A stretch of 32,711 bases of DNA from the NCBI GenBank assembly GCA_015490875.1, contig WFWZ01000182.1:1-32711 (forward strand). The letters are read 5' to 3'. Below the pieces are notes generated by a model. The model was not told the DNA's origin. It searched no databases and worked only from the letters and a program-made list of their open reading frames with translations. The position numbers and the translations under genes were made by a program. Position 1 is the first letter of the stretch. Each line of letters begins with the position of its first letter. This DNA comes from Planctomycetaceae bacterium. GTDB taxonomy: Bacteria; Planctomycetota; Planctomycetia; Pirellulales; Pirellulaceae. Shown piece after piece: positions 1 through 8,306 of this stretch.

Positions 1-1
1 A

Positions 2-142
2 GCCGTCCTGATGAGTGTGTTTCGCACGCTCAAACAACGTGGCCACGACCCCATCCAAACCGTCATAAACGCGATTGAACATTACATTACGACAAAGCAA
101 CTGCCACCTCTTCCGGCACCAAAAACCACTTCAGATGGCTAA
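2..142 (+). mobile_element. 3' end of a transposase gene (IS66-like, tentative)
   Basis: The plus strand is open from the window edge to a TAA at 140-142 and encodes about 46 residues containing SVFRTLKQRGHDP and ending ITTKQLPPLPAPKTTSDG. I recognise this tail from transposases common in planctomycete genomes, most likely of the IS66 type, but the catalytic part is outside the window, so the family is a tentative call. The stop lies only a few bases before a sulfatase reading frame on the other strand breaks off (about 147-152), as expected if the transposase gene ends almost at the terminus of the insertion sequence. The element therefore probably spans the left edge of the window, with its right end at about 144-150. 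Confidence 0.6.
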
Positions 143-146
143 ACTG

Positions 147-419
147 TTACGCAAGATCAAAACGCAGACCTCGGGCTGCCAGCGCATCGAGATTCGGGGT
201 CTTTGCCACGCGGTCGCCGTAACAACCAAGTGCCGGCTTGAGATCGTCGACAAGGATCAACAAGACATTCGGCCGGCCTCCCGCCAAGGCGTTGGCGGAG
301 AGAATTCCGAAAAGAACAAAGACAACAGCCGATCGCAGCGCCTCTGTATAGGTGGATACCGTCCCTGTGTATCTCGATTCGCCAGATCCTCGCACCATCC
401 GACGCCCGTAGCCGCTCAC
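147..419 (-). pseudogene. Sulfatase, N-terminal fragment cut by an insertion
   Basis: The fragment encodes 90 residues. A hydrophobic secretion signal around residues 28-46 ([19 protein letters not shown]) is followed by the start of a formylglycine-dependent sulfatase domain: [20 protein letters not shown], with the paired metal-binding Asp residues, then [18 protein letters not shown] and a stop. Iduronate-2-sulfatase-like proteins continue at this point with Tyr-Cys and, shortly after, the Cys-x-Pro-Ser-Arg active site; here none of that is present. The GTG start at 419 overlaps the aldolase stop (GTGA) and has a GGAG eight bases upstream; an ATG at 398 is an alternative. The break coincides with the end of a transposase gene on the opposite strand, so this is read as an insertionally inactivated gene whose 3' part should lie beyond the element. 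Confidence 0.75.
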
Positions 420-1429
420 GCCAGTCGCTCCATCACCCCCGGAGCATGTCCCGCTTGCCCGAACGCGACCATCCGGTCGATGCAGACTTGTTTCATCGCT
501 TCCCGGGCCGGCTTGAGGTAGGCTCGAGGATCAAACTCCTCGGGCCGCTCCGCCAGTACCTTCCGAATGGCTCCCGTCATCGCCAGCCGATTGTCGGTAT
601 CGACGTTGATCTTGCGCACGCCGTGCTGAATCCCTCGTTGAATCTCTTCGACGGGAACTCCCCATGTCGGCCGAATCGCCCCGCCGTACCGGTTGATGAT
701 CTCTTGCAACTCTTGAGGCACCGACGAACTTCCATGCATGACCAGATGTGTGTTGGGAATCTTCCGGTGAATCTCCTCGATCCGATCCATGGCCAGGACA
801 TCTCCGTCCGGCTTCCGCGTGAACTTGTAGGCGCCGTGGCTGGTTCCGATCGCCACCGCCAGCGCATCGACACGGGTCAGTTCTACGAACCGAGCCGCCT
901 CGTCCGGGTCGGTCAGCAACTGGTCGCGGCTGAGTTGCCCCGTCGCCCCATGGCCGTCCTCCTGATCGCCCGTTCCAGTCTCGAGGGACCCAAGACATCC
1001 CAGTTCCCCTTCGACCGACACGTTTCTCGCATGAGCGATCTCGACGACGCGTCGCGTCACCTCGACATTGTACTCGAAGTCGGCCGGCGTCTTGCCATCT
1101 TCGCGCAACGATCCGTCCATCATTACCGACGTGAATCCATTCTCGATGGCACTGACGCAAGTCTCCACGCTGTTGCCGTGGTCCTGATGCATGACGATGG
1201 GGATTTGCGGATAGAGTTCCACGGCGGCTAGCATCAAATGCCGCAAGTAGGCGTCCTGGGAATAGGCGCGAGCCCCACGCGATGCCTGGACGATGACCGG
1301 AGATTCTGTCTCGGCCGCCGCTTCCATGATCGCCTGGATTTGTTCCATGTTGTTGACATTGAACGCAGCGACCCCATAACCGTGCTCGGCAGCATGGTCC
1401 AGCAAGGGGCGGAGGGGAATCAGCGGCAT
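416..1429 (-). CDS. fba: Class II fructose-bisphosphate aldolase
   Basis: This 337-residue, zinc-dependent enzyme reversibly cleaves fructose 1,6-bisphosphate into dihydroxyacetone phosphate and glyceraldehyde 3-phosphate in glycolysis and gluconeogenesis. The class II pattern is clear: N-terminal [12 protein letters not shown], the catalytic Asp and zinc His in HQDHG (residues 81-85), a VEGELG glutamate segment, the zinc His regions [10 protein letters not shown] and [10 protein letters not shown], and the phosphate-binding [11 protein letters not shown]. The length fits the longer Calvin-cycle subtype. The reading frame is open further upstream, but the ATG at 1429 begins exactly at the conserved N-terminus and has a GAGGA about eight bases before it. 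The gene is 185 bp downstream of the LptE-like gene, with inverted repeats between them, so it may have its own promoter. Confidence 0.95.
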   Translation of the reverse strand: MPLIPLRPLLDHAAEHGYGVAAFNVNNMEQIQAIMEAAAETESPVIVQASRGARAYSQDAYLRHLMLAAVELYPQIPIVMHQDHGNSVETCVSAIENGFTSVMMDGSLREDGKTPADFEYNVEVTRRVVEIAHARNVSVEGELGCLGSLETGTGDQEDGHGATGQLSRDQLLTDPDEAARFVELTRVDALAVAIGTSHGAYKFTRKPDGDVLAMDRIEEIHRKIPNTHLVMHGSSSVPQELQEIINRYGGAIRPTWGVPVEEIQRGIQHGVRKINVDTDNRLAMTGAIRKVLAERPEEFDPRAYLKPAREAMKQVCIDRMVAFGQAGHAPGVMERLA

Positions 1430-1542
1430 GGTCGGTTCCTCTCGACGTGGGATGAACAAAGCGGGAAGATGAATACTTGGAAGATAACCTCGGAACCGAA
1501 ATTGTAGCCCGCAAGGCGAAGGAGGGGGAGGAGTGGGACAGC

Positions 1543-1613
1543 CGCGACGTATCCGCGTCACGTCGCGAGTCCGCAGAGTCTGGAAATCACCATGGGCGCA
1601 AGCCCACAGACTC
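1543..1613. terminator. Two stem-loops between the LptE-like and aldolase genes
   Basis: CGCGACGT at 1543-1550 pairs with ACGTCGCG at 1560-1567 over a 9-nt loop. A second structure has TGGGC-GCAA-GCCCA at 1593-1606 inside an outer GAGTCTG (1576-1582) / CAGACTC (607-613 of the same kilobase, i.e. 1607-1613) pairing. They lie immediately after the LptE-like stop codon. There is no U-tract, so an intrinsic terminator is not certain; they could equally be RNA-processing or stability hairpins. Confidence 0.4.
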
Positions 1614-1614
1614 C

Positions 1615-2106
1615 TTACCACTGAGGAGCTTCCATGGCGTTGACGATCTGGTCGGCCAGGTCTTCCACCACTTGCTGCTGGGCCGTCGTCAACGACTGGC
1701 CACTCTCGGGCAAGAAGTGGGATCCCACTTCGATCCTTCGCTGCATGAGCAACTCGCCGTTGCGAGCCGACCACGTCACGAGGACGACTTCCGTAAAGCC
1801 GATGTTCCGCGCATCGTCGTTGGCGCTTTCGATCAACACCTGCTTCCGATCGTTCAAGATCCGCCCGGTCAACACACTATCGGTCTGCGGTGTGTGGACC
1901 ACCTTATAGGGCGTCTTGGCTTCGATCTGCTTGACGACCGCCTCGGTCAGCCACTCGGCCAAGCCCTGCCGCAGCGAATCCGATTCGAACATGGGGACAT
2001 AGACGGTCCGAATTTCCGGTCGGTAGAGATTCGCCGGGCCGATCTGATAACGGCTGCAACCGGCCAACAGGCAGACGGTCGCAAGTATCCCTGCAGCGCC
2101 CTTCAT
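1615..2106 (-). CDS. LptE-like outer-membrane lipoprotein
   Basis: This 163-residue predicted lipoprotein has a signal peptide of [17 protein letters not shown] with the lipobox Cys at residue 17. The mature part starts [19 protein letters not shown] and resembles the LptE (RlpB) family, which plugs the LptD translocon and helps insert lipopolysaccharide into the outer membrane. Recognisable features are the 'tVyVpmF' strand, a helix near [10 protein letters not shown], and 'VLTGRI'. A GTG at 2124 would add six residues; the ATG at 2106 is preferred because GAGG lies about 11 bases before it and the signal peptide then has a normal length. It follows the BamD-like gene by 52 bp on the same strand. 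The assignment is by pattern and context; sequence conservation in this family is weak. Confidence 0.7.
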   Translation of the reverse strand: MKGAAGILATVCLLAGCSRYQIGPANLYRPEIRTVYVPMFESDSLRQGLAEWLTEAVVKQIEAKTPYKVVHTPQTDSVLTGRILNDRKQVLIESANDDARNIGFTEVVLVTWSARNGELLMQRRIEVGSHFLPESGQSLTTAQQQVVEDLADQIVNAMEAPQW

Positions 2107-2158
2107 GGTTCGTGTGATCCTCACGGCCTGCGACCTGTCTTGCTCTTTTTCGTCCCGA

Positions 2159-3313
2159 TCAGCGCCGGACCGAGTTGCCGCTTTTCAGCAGTGGCGTTTC
2201 CGGCTCCGAGCTGGGAAACAGTTTGACCAGCCAGCGCATGTATTGTGGCGGATGAGGCGGCTTGTCTCGGATTTCGGCCAATCGGGTCTGGGCCCGCTCA
2301 GCAAACGGCGTGTCCGCATAATCACGTTGGATGATCTGGTAATAGAACCGAGCTGCCTGGTAGGCCTTGCGCCGATCATAGAAGCGAGCCATCAACCACT
2401 CGCGCTCGGCCTTGCGATAACGCACCTCGCGAGCGGCACGGTCCAACAGGTCGGCATTCGCTTGCGCCTCGCGAGGAAACTGAATGCGAATCTGCTCGAT
2501 CAGTTTCTCGGCTTCCTCCAGGACACTCCCATCATACTCCGGACCCTGATAGCGCAGCAGTTTCGTCTTCACTCCCATCAAGTGAGCGGTGAACTGGTGT
2601 TCGCTCGTTGGGTACATCGTCCGAATATCGTCGTAGAGTCGGTCAGCGTCATCGTAGCGTCGAGCCACGAAGAGGGCATTGGCCTGTGCCAAGATCGCGT
2701 CATCGGCCAACTCGCCCGTCGGATCGTCGAGGGGAATCTGCTTAAAGAGACGCAGCGCATGACCTTTCAAATCATTGAAGGGGCGAGTCTCATCACTGAT
2801 GTTGATTTCATACCAGGGTTGCGGGTCCTGCTGGTGGTATTTCAACCAGTACCGAGCGATTGCGAAGCGCCTCGCCTGCACCAGGTCCTGATAGCGAGTG
2901 TTCGGGTAGTCCTTCAAGAGTTGTTCGAACATCTCATTCGCGTCGGGATAACGATCCGCGAAGAAATAGGCTTCTCCCGCCAGGAAACTCGCGTCTTCGG
3001 CAACTGCGGAGTCGGGCCAGAGCCGCGCTGCTCGCCTGAGCGTCTCGGCCGCTTCCAAGAACTTTTCTCGCAACTGCTGCCGCCCCATTGTCGCACGGCC
3101 GGCAACCGCCTGTCGATAGAGCGCTTCTCCCTCTTCGAATACCTTCCTCGCCTCTTCCGGCTTGGCTGCCTGTCCGGTGAGTTCCTTGTAGGTTCGATCG
3201 ATCTGGCCGACCCACGATCCGTCTGTTGTCTCTCCGGATTCTTCATACGAAGCCAGCTGAGTTGTCGGCGCAGTCGGTGTCTTCGAGAAGGAATGGCAAC
3301 CGAAGGCAGGCAT
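2159..3313 (-). CDS. BamD/YfiO-like outer-membrane assembly lipoprotein with TPR repeats
   Basis: From the ATG at 3313 the protein is 384 residues. The body is made of helical TPR-like repeats, with FLAGEAYFFADRYPDANEMF and LLKDYPNTRYQDLVQ typical of BamD, the lipoprotein partner of BamA in beta-barrel assembly. Further repeat-like helices run to about residue 360 (YYQIIQRDYADTPFAERAQ). The start is problematic. The ATG overlaps the recO stop as TGATG, but the in-frame codons just upstream encode RFLLCSAIGFLMPAFGC, which looks like a lipoprotein signal peptide, and no ATG, GTG or TTG exists in frame before that peptide. Either translation starts at a rare codon (ATC or ATA around 3370-3395), or the ATG product lacks the signal. 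No ribosome-binding site precedes the ATG. It sits between recO and the LptE-like gene. Confidence 0.75.
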   Translation of the reverse strand: MPAFGCHSFSKTPTAPTTQLASYEESGETTDGSWVGQIDRTYKELTGQAAKPEEARKVFEEGEALYRQAVAGRATMGRQQLREKFLEAAETLRRAARLWPDSAVAEDASFLAGEAYFFADRYPDANEMFEQLLKDYPNTRYQDLVQARRFAIARYWLKYHQQDPQPWYEINISDETRPFNDLKGHALRLFKQIPLDDPTGELADDAILAQANALFVARRYDDADRLYDDIRTMYPTSEHQFTAHLMGVKTKLLRYQGPEYDGSVLEEAEKLIEQIRIQFPREAQANADLLDRAAREVRYRKAEREWLMARFYDRRKAYQAARFYYQIIQRDYADTPFAERAQTRLAEIRDKPPHPPQYMRWLVKLFPSSEPETPLLKSGNSVRR

Positions 3314-4107
3314 CAGGAAGCCGATCGCGGAGCAGAGGAGGAAGCGACCGATCGAGGACGCGGCAAGAGGGATGCGGTTCGCAGTGGCCTTCCGAGTTGA
3401 TATGCCAGGAAGGATGACAGTACGGCATGGACTTCGCCCGGCACGGGATGTTGCTCGAGAAACTCCGGTGCCGAAGCAGGTTCGCGCACCACAGAAGTTA
3501 GCCGCTTCAACCAGTCGATGCTTCCCTTTCGCAGGCGCACCTGGGGACGCTGTCCCAGTCGGCACGCGGGGCATAGAAGTCCGGCGGCCCGCATCCCGAA
3601 GACGGTGGTCTTCGATTCGGGGAGACTCCGGCCGCACACCGCGCAGGCTTCGAGCATCGGGAGGTGTCCCGTGTGCTGCAGAAGCGCCCATTCGAACCAC
3701 GCCGTCCACGATAAGATGTCTCTCCCGTCGTCCAATGCCTGAAGCGTTGTGTTGGCCGCGTCGAACAGTGTGGGGCAAGGATCGCCGTAGTCGGTAAAGG
3801 CGGCCAGGACTTCCGCCAGATAACACCCGGCGTACCAACTCGCCAAGTCGCGGCTCGCCGAACGGAAGCGACGCTCGAGTTTGGCTTCCGTCAGCAAATC
3901 GAGGCTCGCCGATGATTTGCGGAGGAACACTACGCGACAGACGGCCAGCAGGTCAAGAGCGAAGTCGAAGGGGTTCTTCGGCCGTCGAGCTCCTTTCGCC
4001 AAAGCGCCGATTTTGCCGAAATCCCGCGTATAGAGCGTGACGACGAGACTGGTTTCGCTGAACTCGACCAGGCGCACGACGATCGCCATGCTCTTTTCCA
4101 TGGCCAC
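3313..4107 (-). CDS. recO: DNA repair protein RecO
   Basis: This 264-residue protein belongs to the RecFOR pathway, which loads RecA onto SSB-coated gapped DNA. The N-terminal OB fold reads MAIVVRLVEFSETSLVVTLYTRDFGKIGALAKGARRPKN; a helical domain follows. A four-cysteine zinc site lies late in the protein (CAVCGRS and, about 28 residues on, CPAC). A GTG at 4107 is chosen because GGGAGGGG lies about seven bases upstream; ATG codons at 4101 and 4089 are alternatives. The last 20 or so residues are Ser/Arg/Pro-rich and unlike the family, and they overlap the hydrophobic leader of the BamD-like gene in another frame, so the RecO tail may be the dispensable partner. It follows the CorC-like gene by 15 bp. 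Confidence 0.9.
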   Translation of the reverse strand: MAMEKSMAIVVRLVEFSETSLVVTLYTRDFGKIGALAKGARRPKNPFDFALDLLAVCRVVFLRKSSASLDLLTEAKLERRFRSASRDLASWYAGCYLAEVLAAFTDYGDPCPTLFDAANTTLQALDDGRDILSWTAWFEWALLQHTGHLPMLEACAVCGRSLPESKTTVFGMRAAGLLCPACRLGQRPQVRLRKGSIDWLKRLTSVVREPASAPEFLEQHPVPGEVHAVLSSFLAYQLGRPLRTASLLPRPRSVASSSAPRSAS

Positions 4108-4122
4108 GGTAGTGCCCCTCCC

Positions 4123-5475
4123 TTACCTGGCGTTTCCGCTCGAGGCCGTCCCTGGCGACGTGTACTGAGCCGATGCTCGAGCCGGCAGGCGGTGGACGCC
4201 GGAAAAGCGAATGCGATCGACCGACCGCTCATCTCCCTCCACCACCGTTGCCACTACCGATCCCAATTCGATCCGTTCGCCGACTTCGGGAATCCGCCGA
4301 AGCCGGTGCATCAACCAACCAGCCACCGTATCGTAGTCGTCCGACAAAGGAAGCTTCAGTCCCAACTCGTCATTGACGTCGTCCAGCGGCGTGCGCCCGA
4401 GTACCTCCGCCGTCTCCTCGTCGATCCACGTGATGTTGGGAGGGGTCACCGCGTCGTATTCGTCGTCGATCTCCCCCACGATCTGTTCCAGAGCGTCTTC
4501 GATCGTCACGACGCCCGCCACCGACTGATATTCGTCGAGAACGATACACAGATGTTTACGCGTCTGGCGGAACTCACGCAACAATTCGTCCACGCGCTTG
4601 GTCTCCGGCACGAACCAGGCTTCCCGAACCAACTCGCGAAGGGACTTGCGATCCTCCACCGGCTTGACCAGTTCCGGCAGCAGATCTTTGGCATGCAGAA
4701 TGCCCACGATGTGGTCGAGTTTTCCTTCAAAGACCGGAATTCGCGTGCGGCCGACTCGGATGACGAACTCCATCATCGTGTCCCAGTCGCTGCTGACTTC
4801 CAATGCCTCGACCTGGCTGCGTGGCGTCATGATGGCGGCCACGTCGACGTTGCGCAGTTCGATGATCCCCTCAATCATCTCGATCGCATCCGCCTCCAAG
4901 AACCCGTCGTGACCTCCCACCGTCGCCATGCTCAGGATTTCGTCCTTGAATTCTTTCTCCTCTCCTTTGGATCCATGCGTGGCTCCCGTTAACCGGCCGG
5001 CGACGCGCAGTGTCCCGCGGCCGAGAAAGCGCAGGGGAGCCAACAATTCATGAGCGGCCAGCCAGCAGCGCCACGTTCGGAAGAGAAAGGGAGTCTCGGC
5101 ATGCGCGGCAATCGCGGCCGGGATCCAGACACGAGCCACCACCATCAACAAGAGAAAAACGGCCATGGCCACCCACAGCCCAACTCCGCCACCGGTACGA
5201 AGCCACCAGGCCGTGAACGAAGCTACCGCACCGACCTCCGCCAAAACCGCAACGATACTCGCGGAGATCGCCACCTCGTCGTGTTGCGCGAGAATCTGAT
5301 CGAAAACATGAGGGCGCTTGCGCGCATCGCAGTAGTCGCGCAAGTCATGCGTCGAAAAATCGATGAGGATGCGAGCGGCTGTTGAGGCCAAGACGGTAAC
5401 GAGCCAGCAGCATAGCGCCATTGCCACCCACGATACTCCCCACAGCTCGCCTGCGACCACCGCAGCACCGATCAC
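4123..5475 (-). CDS. CorC/HlyC-family membrane protein with CBS pair
   Basis: This 450-residue protein has several hydrophobic segments in the first 130 residues (for example VSWVAMALCCWLVTVLAS and GLWVAMAVFLLLMVVARVWIPAA), then a cytoplasmic CBS-domain pair (VDVAAIMTPRSQVEALE ... GRTRIPVFEGKLDHIVGILHAKDLL and LCIVLDEYQSVAGVVTIEDALEQIVGEI) and a C-terminal CorC_HlyC transporter-associated domain (TAEVLGRTPLDDVNDEL to the end). Family members are linked to Mg/Co efflux or resistance. A TTG at 5502 is possible, but the GTG at 5475 is favoured: GGGGGAG lies six bases before it and the GTG overlaps the ybeY stop as GTGA. The N-terminal membrane region is a poor match to the usual CNNM domain. Position between ybeY and recO resembles other bacterial ybeY neighbourhoods. 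Confidence 0.85.
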   Translation of the reverse strand: MIGAAVVAGELWGVSWVAMALCCWLVTVLASTAARILIDFSTHDLRDYCDARKRPHVFDQILAQHDEVAISASIVAVLAEVGAVASFTAWWLRTGGGVGLWVAMAVFLLLMVVARVWIPAAIAAHAETPFLFRTWRCWLAAHELLAPLRFLGRGTLRVAGRLTGATHGSKGEEKEFKDEILSMATVGGHDGFLEADAIEMIEGIIELRNVDVAAIMTPRSQVEALEVSSDWDTMMEFVIRVGRTRIPVFEGKLDHIVGILHAKDLLPELVKPVEDRKSLRELVREAWFVPETKRVDELLREFRQTRKHLCIVLDEYQSVAGVVTIEDALEQIVGEIDDEYDAVTPPNITWIDEETAEVLGRTPLDDVNDELGLKLPLSDDYDTVAGWLMHRLRRIPEVGERIELGSVVATVVEGDERSVDRIRFSGVHRLPARASAQYTSPGTASSGNAR

Positions 5476-5945
5476 CGATCGCTCCCCCGTTCCAATGGCC
5501 AATCGAGTTCCAATGCTTCCATCGCTTCTTGCTCGCGACCGCGCATCGCCCGGCGATCCGCCTCGGTTCCATCTTCATACCCGAGCAGGTGGAGCGTGCC
5601 ATGCACGATGTACCAAAGCAATTCGCTCTTCCAACCGTGCTGCATTTCGCCCGCGACGCGGTAAGCTCGTTCGGCCCCTACAATCAACTCTCCCTCCAAG
5701 TCGGGCGCCGGCCGATAGGTGAAGCTGATCACATCCGTTGGATAATCGTGATCGAGGAACTCGCGATTGAGTCTCTGAATCTCGGCGTCGTCAACTAAAG
5801 CAACACTGATCTGGGCCCTCGGGCAAGCCTCCTGCCGCAACACTTGCTCCACGGCCCGCACCACCTCCTTGGGCTCCACTACCACAACATCCTGGCGATC
5901 GTGCACGTCGATCTGCCACGGTCGTACAACATCGGAAACGTTCAT
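5472..5945 (-). CDS. ybeY: Endoribonuclease YbeY
   Basis: This 157-residue protein belongs to the UPF0054 metal-dependent RNase family, which acts in 16S rRNA 3' maturation and ribosome quality control. Family marks are VDDAEIQRLNREFLDHDYPTDVISF and the metal site IVHGTLHLLGYED. Two ligands are present (H115, H119), but the third position of the H-x3-H-x5-H motif is D125 instead of His; Asp can coordinate zinc, so the enzyme may still work. The ATG at 5945 overlaps the stop of the 7TM-HD gene (ATGA), which supports this start over the longer open frame. Its own stop overlaps the start of the CorC-like gene (GTGA). Confidence 0.92.
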   Translation of the reverse strand: MNVSDVVRPWQIDVHDRQDVVVVEPKEVVRAVEQVLRQEACPRAQISVALVDDAEIQRLNREFLDHDYPTDVISFTYRPAPDLEGELIVGAERAYRVAGEMQHGWKSELLWYIVHGTLHLLGYEDGTEADRRAMRGREQEAMEALELDWPLERGSDR

Positions 5946-8305
5946 GCCCGCTTCTCCGCTTCGCCGGGATACTTGATCCGGCCGTGGTAGAGAGCTGTCA
6001 GCGATTTCACGAGCGTCGATTCGACCGTCGCGAGTTCCTTGAGCGTCAACCCGCATTCGTCGAACTGACCGTCATTGAGTTTCTTCATAATCAGATCATG
6101 CACGAGTGTCTGGATGCGAGCCGGCGCTGGATCGACGAGTGTTCGGGACGCACTCTCGGCACTGTCGGCGATCATCAAGATGGCAGCTTCCCGTGTCTGG
6201 GGTTTCGGTCCGGGATAGCGGAAATCGGTCTCCTCGACTTTCGGCAACTCGGGATTCTCCTCCACGTGCCGCGTCGCCTCGCGATAGAAGAACTCGATCA
6301 CTGTCGTGCCGTGGTGCTGTTCGATAAAGGAGATGATCGACTTGGGGAGGCGATATTGCCGAGCCAAATTGATGCCGTCTTTGACGTGCGCAATGATGAC
6401 GAGCGTACTCATCGCAGGAGCCAGAGCCTCATGCCGATTCACTCCCGCCGTTTGGTTCTCGACGAAGTACTCCGGATTGAGCATCTTGCCGATGTCGTGG
6501 AAGTACGCACCCACGCGCACCAGCAACCCATTCGCACCGATGGCCTGCGCCGCCGCTTCGGCCAGCGATGCGACCGTGAGCGAATGACTGAACGTGCCAG
6601 GAGCCCGACGCGCCAATTCCTGCATCAACTCATGACGCGGGTCGCCGATCTCCAACAACCGGATGTCGGTTTGTACGTCGAAAAGACGTTCCACCGCCGG
6701 CAACAGCCCGGTCATGACGAGTCCCGCCAGAATGCAGCCGAAACCGTGCCACGTCGCTCCCGACAAGAGCCGGAAAAGGTAGGCAGACCCTCCAATCATC
6801 CCGGTCTCCGGTTCGTGCCACCAACGCCACGTCCCCGCTACTCCGTAGGTCTGTTCAGTGAGAATGCCGACGCCGATCGTCGTCATTAGCGCAATTAAAC
6901 CGGCTCCCATCCCGACATAGAGAAGTTTGGTTCGCGTATGGATCCGGTTGAGCGACAAGACGGCGGCGAAGACCGCCCCGACCGAAATGAGCCATTCGGC
7001 CAGCCCCTGTCCCAGGCCCATTGTGATCAGCACTGTAATGACGCCGACAAGCAACAAGGAGAGTTCCCGTGGAAAGACGACGCGCATCGTCATGCCGAAC
7101 AAGAGGACGGGCAGAAGCTCGGCACGAATCGTGTCGGCTGCGGCCAACCGCGCTGCTCCGACGACCGCCAGCATCAAAACAAGCGTCGCAGCGATGCGAC
7201 GAAAGTCTGTCAGTAACTCGCGGTGATGGTAGGCGATATAGACGCCGCACAAGACGAAGATAGCGGCATACCATCCCAAGGACGCCATCGAATAGCCGAT
7301 CCAATGAAGCCAGTGATGGCTTGCCTCCCATGCCCGATGCTCGGCTCGCAACAACCAGACCGTCTCTCGCGACAAAGGCCGATACGCTTCCGCCAAACGG
7401 TCTCCCGGCTGATAGTGGTCCTCGACCGACGCCATCGCCGCTAGAGGCGCGTACGCTTCTTCCGTCGCCTTCGGATCGAGTTTCAACGTGACGGGCAAGC
7501 CGTGGTGGCCGATCCAGTTCATCACGAGCCGCGACAGCCACTGGGCGTCTTCGGGAGCAAAACCCGCCTTCTTCAGCTCCTCGGGCAACCGTTTCTCCAG
7601 GGCGCTCACCTGCGTCTTCACGTCGATTTCATCGACGGACACTTGCTGTGTCAGACGAGGCCGTCCCTCGGGGTAGACTCGAATGGCGAGTTGACTTCCG
7701 TCTTCGGGGTCGTGGTCGAGTTGCTCGAGTAGCCCGTGCTGGCGCAGTGGTTCGAAGAGAGCTTCGAGCGCCTTGGCCCACTGCTCGCGAGCCGACTTTT
7801 CCTGGAAAATCTTCCTCAAACGCTCGACAGTCGCTCGAGGATCGACGGGTGTCTTCTGCGACGAGGGTGTGCCGGGCCGGACCAGGAACGGCCTCCACTC
7901 CTTCTCCGTCAGCTTCGCGATGTCTTTGGTATCGACGAGCTTCAACAGTTCTGTCTTGAGTCGGCTGCGGAGTTCGTCCAGCGAGCGAGGATCATTGACG
8001 TAGACGACCAAGGTTTCGCTTCGTCGCCGCCGACGTTGCTGCTCGGTCTTCTGAGCATTGGGAACGGAAAAGGCGACGCGAGCGGTAATGTCGCGAGGCG
8101 GCAAGTCACCGACTCGGAAGGGGAATGGTGCTGACCACGCTCCCAGCACCAACCACCAGCCGATCGCCACGAGGACGCACATGACGATGTGCGCGACCGC
8201 GATCGACTCACGCAGACGTTCGTACCAACTGCGCCAACGGGAAACGGGAGCCACCGTCGCTACCCGTTCGGAACGAGTCTTGCCGGCAGAGAGTGAACTG
8301 GACAT
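5942..8305 (-). CDS. 7TM-HD family phosphohydrolase (PgpH/YqfF type)
   Basis: This 787-residue membrane protein has one N-terminal transmembrane helix (about residues 37-57), a large extracytoplasmic 7TMR-HDED domain (to about residue 330), a bundle of seven membrane helices (about 345-530) and a C-terminal HD domain. The HD domain carries FSHSLTVASLAEAAAQAIG, AYFHDIGKM with the HD metal pair, NRHEAL, IIAHVKDG and EQHHGTT. Characterised members such as PgpH hydrolyse cyclic di-AMP to pApA; this substrate is inferred from the family. The ATG at 8305 starts one base after the phoH stop, and the gene ends in an ATGA overlap with ybeY. The phoH-yqfF-ybeY order is the same as in many Firmicutes, which supports the call. 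Confidence 0.92.
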   Translation of the reverse strand: MSSSLSAGKTRSERVATVAPVSRWRSWYERLRESIAVAHIVMCVLVAIGWWLVLGAWSAPFPFRVGDLPPRDITARVAFSVPNAQKTEQQRRRRRSETLVVYVNDPRSLDELRSRLKTELLKLVDTKDIAKLTEKEWRPFLVRPGTPSSQKTPVDPRATVERLRKIFQEKSAREQWAKALEALFEPLRQHGLLEQLDHDPEDGSQLAIRVYPEGRPRLTQQVSVDEIDVKTQVSALEKRLPEELKKAGFAPEDAQWLSRLVMNWIGHHGLPVTLKLDPKATEEAYAPLAAMASVEDHYQPGDRLAEAYRPLSRETVWLLRAEHRAWEASHHWLHWIGYSMASLGWYAAIFVLCGVYIAYHHRELLTDFRRIAATLVLMLAVVGAARLAAADTIRAELLPVLLFGMTMRVVFPRELSLLLVGVITVLITMGLGQGLAEWLISVGAVFAAVLSLNRIHTRTKLLYVGMGAGLIALMTTIGVGILTEQTYGVAGTWRWWHEPETGMIGGSAYLFRLLSGATWHGFGCILAGLVMTGLLPAVERLFDVQTDIRLLEIGDPRHELMQELARRAPGTFSHSLTVASLAEAAAQAIGANGLLVRVGAYFHDIGKMLNPEYFVENQTAGVNRHEALAPAMSTLVIIAHVKDGINLARQYRLPKSIISFIEQHHGTTVIEFFYREATRHVEENPELPKVEETDFRYPGPKPQTREAAILMIADSAESASRTLVDPAPARIQTLVHDLIMKKLNDGQFDECGLTLKELATVESTLVKSLTALYHGRIKYPGEAEKRA

Positions 8306-8306
8306 G

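Noticed and set aside
1430..1774. N-terminal extension of the aldolase frame
   Set aside because: The extra 115 residues are Arg/Pro-rich and cover stem-loops and part of the LptE-like gene; the ATG at 1429 has a ribosome-binding site.
2105..3400. 431-codon open frame on the plus strand
   Set aside because: It is the antisense of the BamD-like gene; the translation has no protein-like motifs and high-GC codon bias explains the openness.
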